Source: Desulfocurvibacter africanus subsp. africanus DSM 2603 (GTDB lineage: Bacteria; Desulfobacterota; Desulfovibrionia; Desulfovibrionales; Desulfovibrionaceae). Taken from it: 64,000 bases of DNA. The notes beneath the pieces were generated by a model. That model was given only the letters and a program-made list of their open reading frames with translations, was not told where the DNA came from and did no database searches. The DNA is taken from assembly GCF_000422545.1 (NCBI RefSeq), contig NZ_AULZ01000001.1:248001-312000 (forward strand), read 5' to 3'. Below are positions 55,658 to 62,801 of this stretch, piece by piece (position 1 is the first letter of the stretch; every line of letters begins with the position of its first letter). The position numbers and the translations under genes are program-made.

Positions 55658-55698
55658 TGCCGGAGTGCGTTTCGCCAATGGCGAAACGCACTCCGGCA
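55658..55698. repeat. Perfect 41-bp palindrome
   Basis: Arms of 20 bp (TGCCGGAGTGCG with GTTTCGCCA completing it) are exactly complementary around a single central base. It lies between the SGNH hydrolase stop and the aldolase start, next to B6. No T tract follows. Confidence 0.9.
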
Positions 55699-55772
55699 CC
55701 GAAACTTCAAATTTTCCCATGCCGGGGTTCGGGGGGAGGCTCTCCCCCCGGCCGCCGGAGGCTATTCCTAAT

Positions 55773-56363
55773 TCAGCGCAACCAGGCGCGCCAAGCGTCC
55801 CAGCCGGCCACCAGCTCAGCGATGAGGCGGTAGCCGGTAGCGCCGGGATGCGCGCCGTCGCCTGCCTGGAGTTCCTCCAGGTAGACGTGGCTGGCGGACA
55901 GAGGGGTAAATACGTCCAGGTAGGAAATGTCAAGCTCCCCGGCCAAGCCGGCGTAGCCTCGGTTCAACTCCGCCGTGCCTTGGTTGTGCTCCGGCTTGTG
56001 CATGGGCGTGGGCCCGATCCAGAGCACTGGGTATTGCGCCTGGGCCGCCTGCATGATGAGCCGTGCGTTGGACACGGACGTTGCCGCATCGACACGGGGA
56101 TAGCCTTCTGGCCTGGAGGCATCGGCCCCGCCGAAGCTGAACACGAGCCGGCAATCCTGGTCCTGGGGCAGGCGGCGGGCAGTCTCCGTGGGCCAGCGTT
56201 CCAGGATGTCGTTGGTTCTGTTGGCGCGTATGCCGAGGTTATAGACGTTCAATTCCTTGTCCGTGACAGCCAGGGCCATGGCGGCGAGCCTGCCCGGCCA
56301 GCCGCAAAATTCCGGATCGTGCGTGCCCAGCACGAGCGAGTCGCCGATAAAGCAGACGTGCAT
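55773..56363 (-). CDS. SGNH/GDSL-type hydrolase
   Basis: 196 residues with block I VCFIGDSLVLG (nucleophile Ser9), block II-like VYNLGIRANRTND, block III-like VFSFGGADA and block V DGAHPGATGYRLIAE (catalytic Asp/His). No signal peptide, so it is cytoplasmic. SGNH enzymes hydrolyse esters of lipids, sugars or other small molecules; the substrate is unknown. The length is typical for single-domain members. Confidence 0.9.
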   Translation of the reverse strand: MHVCFIGDSLVLGTHDPEFCGWPGRLAAMALAVTDKELNVYNLGIRANRTNDILERWPTETARRLPQDQDCRLVFSFGGADASRPEGYPRVDAATSVSNARLIMQAAQAQYPVLWIGPTPMHKPEHNQGTAELNRGYAGLAGELDISYLDVFTPLSASHVYLEELQAGDGAHPGATGYRLIAELVAGWDAWRAWLR

Positions 56364-56562
56364 GAGGTTCCCCCGGAGCTGTTGGTTTCGGCCCGCGCCA
56401 GACTAGCACCAAGACCAGGGCGGTCAAGACCTGCCCATGACGACGGGTCGCTTGGGCCAGGAGTTTAAAATCGCAGGAAATGGATCTCTTGAGGAAGCAG
56501 CTTAAACGGTGCCGGACGACGCGATGCACTTGCCCTCAGGGGGCAGCGCCCCCTAACTACGC

Positions 56563-56630
56563 GGGTCCAGGGGCACGTCGCCCCTGGTGGGGTGAGGTCT
56601 GGAGAGGGGCAACGCCCCTCTCCAGCTCTT
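56563..56630 (+). repeat. Family B palindromic element, copy B7
   Basis: GGGTCCAGGGGC start, CCCCTGGTGGGGTGAGG centre and GGAGAGGGGC/GCCCCTCTCC hairpin. It lies just after the last gene of the split Rad50 operon, antisense to it. A second hairpin AGGGGGC/GCCCCCT is 10-25 bases to its left. Confidence 0.83.
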
Positions 56631-56642
56631 ACGCCTTTCGTA

Positions 56643-57446
56643 TTATCCGTCCTGTGCCGCTTCCGCCGTGCCGCCCTTCAGCCGCGTCAGGCTCACGCCG
56701 TTGTCGCGGCAGGGTGCGAGGCCGTAGATGATCTCGGCCTGGGTGGCGAAGAGGTCGAGTGGATGGTGGCTGATGACCAGCACCTGCAGGCCCAGGCGCT
56801 CGGCGATGGTGCGGATGAGCTTCATGAACGTGGGCACCAGCTCGGGCTTGAGCCAGCAGTCCTGCTCGTCCAGCACCAGGAAGGGTCTGTGGCGCGTCGG
56901 ATCGAGCTGGGACAGGGCGATGAGCCGCAGGGACACGGACAGGATGTTACAGACCGAACCGCCCTGGCCCACGAGGATGTCCTCGACCTGGCCCTGGTTC
57001 TCGATGCGGAAGCTCACGTGCAGGCGGCCGCCCTTGGTCTCGCGGTCGCTCTTGACCACGCGGTCCTGGCTCAGAATCTCGCGGATGGCCTGAGTCAGGT
57101 TGGCCTCGATCTCGTCCAGCAGCTCACCGAACAGGGACTGCGACAGCTTCTCGAGCAGGGCCTCGGCCTTGGGCGCCAGCTCCAGGAAGGCGCTGATCTC
57201 GGCAAGCTCCGCCGTGGCGCGCAGGTAATCCTTGTGGCGCGCCTCGGCGATTCCGGCCAGTCCGTCCAGGCGGCGCTCCAGCTCGCGCGGATCGGCCAAA
57301 TCGGCCAAGCCCGCCAAGTCCGTTATAACGGACACCGTGGATAAATCAGGCCGCTCTGCCGGACCAGCTGGACCGACAGAGTCAGACGGACCAGACGGGC
57401 CGGACAGGCCAGGCAGGTTGAATGATCCGGTGTCGCCGTGGCTCAC
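56643..57446 (-). CDS. Rad50/SMC-type ATPase C-terminal half (separate gene)
   Basis: 267 residues, GTG start overlapping the CPBP gene stop by 4 bp (GTGA). It has only the C-terminal lobe of an ABC-type SMC ATPase: a signature-like GQGGSVCNILS (residues 160-170), Walker B FLVLDEQD (189-196) and H-loop ISHH (225-228). There is no Walker A. A short coiled-coil region (about 52-125) is present, and the first 45 residues are low complexity (GPSGPSD, GPAGPAERPD). The missing N-terminal lobe is encoded by the first gene of the same operon (59652-61028), so the two should assemble into one ATPase. Last gene of the operon. Confidence 0.85.
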   Translation of the reverse strand: MSHGDTGSFNLPGLSGPSGPSDSVGPAGPAERPDLSTVSVITDLAGLADLADPRELERRLDGLAGIAEARHKDYLRATAELAEISAFLELAPKAEALLEKLSQSLFGELLDEIEANLTQAIREILSQDRVVKSDRETKGGRLHVSFRIENQGQVEDILVGQGGSVCNILSVSLRLIALSQLDPTRHRPFLVLDEQDCWLKPELVPTFMKLIRTIAERLGLQVLVISHHPLDLFATQAEIIYGLAPCRDNGVSLTRLKGGTAEAAQDG

Positions 57447-58354
57447 AGCACATCCTGTTCATGCTCGTGGCCCGAAGCGGGAGCAGGCTCCTCCGGTGCC
57501 GGCCGCAGGCGGCCCGTGGCCACTATCCAGGCGGCAAGAAGCCCCAGGGGAACCCAGCCCAGCACGCCCAGGTAGGCGGCCATGATGCCCGGCTTGCCGC
57601 CCGTGGCCAGCAGCACAAGCGATGCGCCCACGGCGTTGGTGGAGGCATGGGCCAGGCTGGCGCACCAGATGGAGCCGGAGGCGGCCAGGAACCAGCCGAA
57701 GATGATGGACAGGAGGATGCAGCTCACGGTGAACACGAATGCGCCCGCCAGCGGCTGGTCCGGGAAGTTGTAGCCCTGCAGGTTGAGCGGCAGGTGCCAC
57801 AGGGACCAGATGCAGCCCGTAACCACGGCCGCGATCAGGGGCTTGCCCCTTCCGCCCCGGAAGATGCGCTGCTGCAGGTAGCCGCGCCAGCCGAACTCCT
57901 CGCCGAACAGGATGGGCATGGTCATCGCAGCCGAGGCCAGGGAGAACATGACCATGACCCACGGTCCGGGCATGTCCGAGGCCGCGCCGCCTTCTGACGC
58001 GGCCAAGGCTGCCAGCCCGGAGCGGAAGGTCCAGTCCACCTCGGCCAGGCCAAAGGTCTGGGCCAGCAGGAGCACCAGCGCCATGCCCGGCAGGGGCAGG
58101 AACCAGGCCAGCAGATAGTATTTCCAGCTTTTGCGCAGATTGAGCCTCAAGCCCGCGTCGCCGAAGCCCTTGTCCACCCACAGCCGCACGGCGATGGCCG
58201 CCAGGGCCGGGGCGAACGCACCCTGCAGCACGGCCCAGCGCAGGTCCGAGCTGCCCGGCTCCCAACCCTGACCCGCAAGTCCGTACCACAGCGTCCAGGA
58301 GATGCTGAAGGCGGCCACTATGTAGGCCAGCACGCCCGTGCCGCGCTGGCTCAT
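57443..58354 (-). CDS. CPBP-family intramembrane protease (CAAX protease-like)
   Basis: 303 residues with about eight membrane helices. Active-site motifs are EEFGWRGYLQQRIF (Glu152, Glu153 and Arg157), SLWHLPLN (His187) and SLAHASTN (His236, Asn240), all expected for CPBP (ABI/type II CAAX) metalloproteases. Stop and start overlap the flanking operon genes by 4 bp on both sides (GTGA and ATGA), so it is firmly inside the operon although its membrane location is unlike the DNA-repair type neighbours. Possible roles are cleaving a partner protein or tethering the complex to the membrane; sequence does not say which. Confidence 0.88.
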   Translation of the reverse strand: MSQRGTGVLAYIVAAFSISWTLWYGLAGQGWEPGSSDLRWAVLQGAFAPALAAIAVRLWVDKGFGDAGLRLNLRKSWKYYLLAWFLPLPGMALVLLLAQTFGLAEVDWTFRSGLAALAASEGGAASDMPGPWVMVMFSLASAAMTMPILFGEEFGWRGYLQQRIFRGGRGKPLIAAVVTGCIWSLWHLPLNLQGYNFPDQPLAGAFVFTVSCILLSIIFGWFLAASGSIWCASLAHASTNAVGASLVLLATGGKPGIMAAYLGVLGWVPLGLLAAWIVATGRLRPAPEEPAPASGHEHEQDVL

Positions 58355-58728
58355 CGGCCGTCCTCCACTCCGCGTTCCACGGCCGACAGGTCGGCGCGGA
58401 TGGCCTCGATGTGCTTTCGGTAGTCTTCAACCAGACGGGCGTTCTCGGCCCGGCGCTCGGCCAGCAGCCGCTCCAGCTCTACCGGATCGGCCGTGCCGTA
58501 CTCGGCCTGGGCGCGCTCCTCCATCTCGCGCAGTTGCTGGCTCAAGTTGGCCAGGTTCTGCTCCGTGCGCACGCGCTCCATCTTGAGCTTCTCGTATTCG
58601 GCGCGCAGTTGGGCCAGTTCCTGCTCCAGACGCTGGTCCTGAGACGGCTGCGCGGACGGCTGCTGGGACGCCTGTTGCTGGGAAGATTGACCGGCTTGGC
58701 CGGCATAAGGGCTATTTCGCATCGTCAC
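58351..58728 (-). CDS. Small coiled-coil protein of the split Rad50 operon
   Basis: 125 residues from a GTG at 58728 with AGGAGG at 6 bases; an ATG at 58722 would be two codons shorter. After a Gln/Ser-rich stretch (about residues 10-35), almost all the rest is a heptad-rich coiled coil (EQELAQLRAEYEKLKMERVR, LANLSQQLREMEERAQ, ELERLLAERRAENARLVED). No other domain. It overlaps the Mre11-like gene by 17 bp and the CPBP gene by 4 bp. It may provide the descending coiled-coil arm absent from the C-terminal ATPase half, or it may be an independent tether; both are inference. Confidence 0.78.
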   Translation of the reverse strand: MTMRNSPYAGQAGQSSQQQASQQPSAQPSQDQRLEQELAQLRAEYEKLKMERVRTEQNLANLSQQLREMEERAQAEYGTADPVELERLLAERRAENARLVEDYRKHIEAIRADLSAVERGVEDGR

Positions 58729-59659
58729 GGACGACCTCCTGATAGAGTTCCCAGACAAGCCTGGCTTCGGGAAGCTCGGGGTTCACATTGGCCATGAGAA
58801 ACTCGCGCAGACCCGCACCCTCGGCCGTTCGCCGCCAAGCCAGACGCTCCAGGCCGTGCAGGAACAGAGAGTCGGATTCCTTGCCGGCTTCTTCCTCGGG
58901 CGGCAATTCCTGATCCGGGAACACGGCCGCGAAAGGCAGATGCGGCACCACGAAACGCTCCAGCTCCTGCGCGCCGGGCAGCCAAACCGACGCGGCCGGG
59001 GTGCGCTCCATGGTCCGGCGGCTGAAGGTAAGCCGGGTGATGTTGCCCGGATTGGCCCAGCGCGTCCCGCCCACGACCTGCATGGGCTGCGGCCGATGCA
59101 AGTGGCCGTTGATAACCCAGTCCACGCCGGGAATCTCGCGCAGGCGCACGGGCTTGTCGTCATAGTCGGGGAAATTGAGGTTGTGATGGGTCAGCCAGAC
59201 CACCCACTGCTCGTCGCTGCGGTCGAACGAGTGCGGGATGGGCGCGCCGTCGGGCGAAGCGCCCACCAGCACGCGGCCCTGCGGCGTCAGCAGAGCCAGG
59301 GCCGGGCCGGGCTCGCCGAGCACCCGTACCGCGCCGGCCGCTTCGAGCACGGCCAGGGACACGTCCTGGGTGTAGCGGGCCTGGTACTTGTCGTGGTTGC
59401 CCACCAGCACAAAAGGCCGCCAGAGCCGAAACAGCTCGATGAGCGCCACCAGCAGCGCATTGGGATTCTCGCGCGGCCAGTGGAACAGGTCGCCCAGGAA
59501 GACCGGCACGAGGTCGTGCTCCTCGGCATGCTCCAGACAGGCGCGCACCTTGGCCAGCACTTGCTCAAGGAAGCCTTCCAGCCGCTGCCCCGGCGGTGTG
59601 GACGCGAAATGGGCATCCGGTATGAGCATGAGCCCGCGGGCGCGAATCTCCTCAACCAT
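58712..59659 (-). CDS. Mre11/SbcD-like metallophosphoesterase
   Basis: 315 residues from the ATG at 59659 with GGAGG upstream; the start overlaps the preceding gene by 8 bp. All five phosphoesterase motifs are present: IPDAH (Asp15, His17), LGDLFH (Asp57, His60), GNHD (87-90), THHN (158-160) and GHLH (185-188). These bind two metal ions as in Mre11/SbcD nucleases, though the family also includes phosphatases. The C-terminal third is variable and could bind the ATPase. Neighbouring split Rad50 halves make an exonuclease/endonuclease role likely. Confidence 0.88.
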   Translation of the reverse strand: MVEEIRARGLMLIPDAHFASTPPGQRLEGFLEQVLAKVRACLEHAEEHDLVPVFLGDLFHWPRENPNALLVALIELFRLWRPFVLVGNHDKYQARYTQDVSLAVLEAAGAVRVLGEPGPALALLTPQGRVLVGASPDGAPIPHSFDRSDEQWVVWLTHHNLNFPDYDDKPVRLREIPGVDWVINGHLHRPQPMQVVGGTRWANPGNITRLTFSRRTMERTPAASVWLPGAQELERFVVPHLPFAAVFPDQELPPEEEAGKESDSLFLHGLERLAWRRTAEGAGLREFLMANVNPELPEARLVWELYQEVVRDDAK

Positions 59660-61028
59660 GGCGGCCTCCGCACGTCGCGCCCTCGGCGTGCGCGCACCCG
59701 TGGCGGCGCAGGAAGGCCTCGGCGTCCATGCTGCCGCCACACAACGGGCAGGAGCCGATCTGGGCCAGCCGTGCCGCTATGCGCGCCTCGCATTTAACCA
59801 GGGCTTCATCGCTTTGTCCCAGCCTGGCTTGCAGGGCCTCGGCCTGGCGCTTGAGTTCGCGCAAAGTCCGAGCTGCCTCGCTCAGGCCTTGAGTCCGCAT
59901 GGGTTCGGGCGGCGGCCGCAGATTGGCCGCGCGACCGGCGCGGACCTCCAGGCCGGTCATGCGCGTTTCCAGCTTGCGTCGATCCGCGATCCACCGGGCC
60001 AGGCGCAACGCATCGAACAGTTGAGGCGGCTCGCGCAAGGGCTCCAAAGCCTGCCTGCGCCGTGAAACCTTGGCCAGCACGCCCTGGCGCAGGGCCCGTG
60101 TCTCCAGGTGTTTGGCCAGCCGATCGGCCGGAAAAAGCTGCGGCGGCTCGACCAGCGGCGTCAGAGCCTGCCTGCGGCGCTCGGCCAACAGCTTGCCGGC
60201 GGCCAGCCGCGTCCGCAGCGTCAGGGCCTCGGCCAGCCGGGCCGCCGGCCAAAGCTGCGGGGCCTGCGTCAGGCGCGACTTGATCTCCACTCGCCGACGC
60301 AAAATACTCTGGGACAGCTCCAGCCTGCGCAGCCCCTCGGCCATGCGGACCAATTCGGGCAGGCGGGCCTCGGCCTTGCGGATGGCGTCATGCCGCTCGC
60401 GGGCCGCGTCTAATCGCAGGCGCAGGTCCGGCAGGGGCGTGAGGGTGCGCAGGACGCGCTCCAGCTCCGTCAGCCTGCCGCGCACCTTGCGCTCGTCCGC
60501 CTTGCCCTCGCGCACCTTGGTCTGCAAGGCCTTCTGCATGCCCAGCAGATGCGCGCTTTCGCTGGACGAGGCGAAGAAAGCCGCCATGGCCGAAGGCGGC
60601 TCGTTGAGCAGGAAAATCGGCTCCTTCTGGTTGCCCAGGTGCACGTCCAAGCTGCGATTCACGGCCTCCAGTTGCACGAGGTTCAAGCGCAGGATGTCTT
60701 GGATCTCCTGCGGCACCTTGCCCTGGAGCTTCCAGAACTCCTCGGGCTTGTCCGCGCCGGGCCGCAGAAGCTCGTAGCCCGCGCTCTTTTCCTTGCGCAG
60801 CCAGGCCACGCGCGTGCCGTCGCTGAACTCGGCCTCCACGCGGGCCAGCTTGGCTCCGTGGCGGATGAAATGTCTGGGCGCGGGATTGGTGGCTAGGCAA
60901 CGCAGGCCCTCGACCACGGCCGACTTGCCCGAGTTGTTCGGCCCCACCAGCACCGTCAGGCCCGGCCCAAGCTCGACGACCGTGCGGCCGTGAGCCAGGA
61001 AGTTCTCCAGGGTCAGCTTCACGAGCAT
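59652..61028 (-). CDS. Rad50/SMC-type ATPase N-terminal half with terminal zinc-hook
   Basis: 458 residues. The N-terminal ABC lobe has Walker A GPNNSGKS (29-36) after MLVKLTLENFLAHG, and a Q-loop region near QLEAVNRSLDVH. The coiled-coil part (about 165-425) includes three related segments around PQLWPAARLAEAL, PPQLFPADRLAKHL and PPQLFDALRLARWI. CPLCGG (427-432), 26 residues from the end, matches the Rad50/SbcC zinc hook CxxC. There is no signature, Walker B or H-loop. So it is a Rad50 cut at its hook; the matching C-terminal lobe is the last gene of the operon. First gene of the operon. Confidence 0.87.
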   Translation of the reverse strand: MLVKLTLENFLAHGRTVVELGPGLTVLVGPNNSGKSAVVEGLRCLATNPAPRHFIRHGAKLARVEAEFSDGTRVAWLRKEKSAGYELLRPGADKPEEFWKLQGKVPQEIQDILRLNLVQLEAVNRSLDVHLGNQKEPIFLLNEPPSAMAAFFASSSESAHLLGMQKALQTKVREGKADERKVRGRLTELERVLRTLTPLPDLRLRLDAARERHDAIRKAEARLPELVRMAEGLRRLELSQSILRRRVEIKSRLTQAPQLWPAARLAEALTLRTRLAAGKLLAERRRQALTPLVEPPQLFPADRLAKHLETRALRQGVLAKVSRRRQALEPLREPPQLFDALRLARWIADRRKLETRMTGLEVRAGRAANLRPPPEPMRTQGLSEAARTLRELKRQAEALQARLGQSDEALVKCEARIAARLAQIGSCPLCGGSMDAEAFLRRHGCAHAEGATCGGRHG

Positions 61029-61066
61029 AATGAGAGCCTATAGGAAGGAAGACGGCAAGAGAATGC

Positions 61067-61145
61067 AGGAAGGGCTTTGCCTGCCAGAGCGGCTCGCTCC
61101 TCCCCGCACCCCACCCACCAGGGCGTAATGACGCCCTGGACCCAC
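61067..61145 (-). repeat. Family B palindromic element upstream of the split Rad50 operon, copy B8
   Basis: Minus-strand GGGTCCAGGGCGTCA start; it shares the inner insertion TGCCAGAGCGGCTCGCTCC with B3. Confidence 0.78.
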
Positions 61146-61211
61146 GATGTTGGGGAATATGTGGCGGAAATGCGCTGCATTGTAGCCCCTGGCTATGGAA
61201 TAATCCGCGCC

Positions 61212-61655
61212 TCAGTAGCGCGGCAAATCCTTGTTTTCAGCATGGAAGCCTTCCGGCCCGACCTCGCGCATGCGCTCGTTCATGGCCTGCCAGCGCTTCT
61301 GCAGTAACGGGTCGAAGCCCGTGTTCGTACAGGGGAACTCAGCGCACTGGAAACAGAAGTCCACGCCCTTGGCTTTGACGCACGAATGCACCCGGCAGCC
61401 CTTGTGCAGGCACTCGCCCGCGCGGCAACCCTTGCAGTTGCCCTGGGCCAAGTGCTTGGTCATGTCCAGGAAGGCCGGGTACTGGGCGAAAACCGGATTC
61501 ATCCCGGCGAAGCGCTCGGCATGGCGCTCGAAATTGGTCAGCAGGCGTAGCAGCTCCCGGCTGTGGCCGGCGATGGCTCCGTCATCCTTGGCCAAACACT
61601 TCTCGCAGCTTAGGCCGCACGGGGCCAGGGCGCGCACGGAATCGGCGTATGTCAC
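61212..61655 (-). CDS. DUF3795-type cysteine-rich protein
   Basis: 147 residues from the GTG at 61655 (AAGGAG at 7 bases), overlapping the upstream methyltransferase stop by 4 bp. Cysteine clusters APCGLSCEKC, NCKGCRAGECLHKGCRVHSC and FCFQCAEFPC fit DUF3795, a small zinc- or iron-sulfur-binding family of unknown function frequent in anaerobes. No membrane helix. Coupled to the trmN-like gene, which may reflect common expression only. Confidence 0.85.
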   Translation of the reverse strand: MTYADSVRALAPCGLSCEKCLAKDDGAIAGHSRELLRLLTNFERHAERFAGMNPVFAQYPAFLDMTKHLAQGNCKGCRAGECLHKGCRVHSCVKAKGVDFCFQCAEFPCTNTGFDPLLQKRWQAMNERMREVGPEGFHAENKDLPRY

Positions 61656-62614
61656 GACCGCTCTCCTTCCGAATTCACTACGGGATTGCACGACAGAAAC
61701 GGACAAAAGGCAAGCGCATCGGTTGTCATGTGCGCACCGTTGTAAAGTAAAAGCGGCGGCTCGACAATCAACCCCTCTCCCCCACCCTTGCGTGCTTCCA
61801 CCAGCACGCGCCGCGCCGGCTCGCCCGCGCGGGGATGCACGAAACGCAGCCGCTTGGGCTCCAGTCGGCAGGCCGCAAGCTCCGCCAGTAGCGTAGCGAG
61901 CCGCTCGGTCGGAAACACGAAGCAGCCCCGGCCGCGCAGCTTGAGCGCATACGCCGCCGCAGCCACGAAGTCGCCTAGCTGGGCTGGCGTAAGAGCTGGA
62001 GCTGGTGAGGGGCGTTGCCCCTCTCCAGACCTCTCCCCACCAGGGGACAACGGCCCCCTGGACCCACGATGTTCTCCCGGCTGCGCCGAGAGGATGGTCT
62101 CGTTTGAAACAGTCGGATCTTCAAGCGTGGACGCGGCGGAAACGGCATTATCGTCAACGCTTGCACCGCCATGGAAAAGCGCGGCGAGCCGTCCCGCGTC
62201 ATGCGGGGTCCGACCCGTGCCTGGAGCGTGATACGGCGGATTGCAGGCCACAAGATCGAAGGATTCCGGCTCCAGCCGAGCGGAACCTCCGCTCGCGGCG
62301 AGCTTGTTACCCCCCTTGCGCATATCGCGCACATCGCCTTCGCGCACGTCCAGGCGCGTTTCCAGGCCGAGCCTTGCCGCGTTCTCCCGCGCGCAGGCGG
62401 CCGATTCGGGATTCAGCTCCAGTCCCAAGGCGGAGCCTGCCGGATTGCGCAACAGCCAGCCCAGGGCAACCGGCCCGCAGCCCGTGCCCAGGTCAAGCAG
62501 CCGCCCCGGCCCTTGCGGCAGGAAGCAGGCCAGCAGCAGCGCGTCCGCGCCGAAACGGAACCCCTTCTCCGGCTGGGCCAAGCCTCGCGGAAACAGCCTC
62601 ACGGCATCATGCAT
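61652..62614 (-). CDS. TrmN6-like tRNA/adenine N6-methyltransferase with an in-frame repeat insertion
   Basis: 320 residues, about 60 longer than typical. N-terminal QPEKGFRFGADALLLACFL and SAM motif LLDLGTGCGPVALGWLL (39-55) are followed by NPPY (125-128), the N6-adenine methyltransferase motif, and the C-terminal FVAAAAYALKLRGRGCFVFP region. By similarity it methylates adenine 37 of tRNA-Val (TrmN6/YfiC). Residues about 183-208 come from family B copy B9, inserted between NPPY and the next conserved segment without breaking the frame; neighbouring residues 152-182 also look non-family. The fold core is intact, so the protein may still work. Stop overlaps the DUF3795 start by 4 bp. Confidence 0.87.
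   Translation of the reverse strand: MHDAVRLFPRGLAQPEKGFRFGADALLLACFLPQGPGRLLDLGTGCGPVALGWLLRNPAGSALGLELNPESAACARENAARLGLETRLDVREGDVRDMRKGGNKLAASGGSARLEPESFDLVACNPPYHAPGTGRTPHDAGRLAALFHGGASVDDNAVSAASTLEDPTVSNETILSAQPGEHRGSRGPLSPGGERSGEGQRPSPAPALTPAQLGDFVAAAAYALKLRGRGCFVFPTERLATLLAELAACRLEPKRLRFVHPRAGEPARRVLVEARKGGGEGLIVEPPLLLYNGAHMTTDALAFCPFLSCNPVVNSEGERS
61991..62070 (-). repeat. Family B palindromic element inside the trmN-like gene, copy B9
   Basis: Complete two-hairpin element in sense orientation to the gene. Its frame, read as RGSR-x-PL-x-PGG, is the same as in the multicopper oxidase leader (B2). Confidence 0.88.
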
Positions 62615-62708
62615 CGGTTTCCCATGATTTATAACGATCTGAACGCCTGCGGATCGTCCGCCCCAGATTTACAGCGCCTCCTGATGGCTTCCCCCCAGCT
62701 CAAAACAC

Positions 62709-62774
62709 GGGGTCCAGGGCGTCGTTACGCCCTGGTGGGGAGAGGTCTGGAGAGGGGCAACGCCCCTCTCCAGT
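62709..62774 (+). repeat. Family B palindromic element after the DUF1015 gene, copy B10
   Basis: Complete element GGGTCCAGGGCGTCG to GGAGAGGGGC/GCCCCTCTCC, antisense to the DUF1015 gene whose stop is 28 bp away. It is nearly identical to B6. Confidence 0.86.
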
Positions 62775-62801
62775 ATTCGCCTTAGCCTTTATCTTTCTTG
62801 C

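Noticed and set aside
55534-55710. Longer version of threonine aldolase starting at 55710
   Set aside because: The extra 59 codons are entirely repeat B6 and part of the perfect palindrome; the TTG at 55533 has a ribosome site and matches the usual N-terminus.
57443-58354. CPBP gene considered as an unrelated insertion into the Rad50/Mre11 operon
   Set aside because: It overlaps both neighbours by 4 bp with intact start and stop signals and shows no flanking repeats, so it looks like an integral operon member. Comparison with relatives could still change this.
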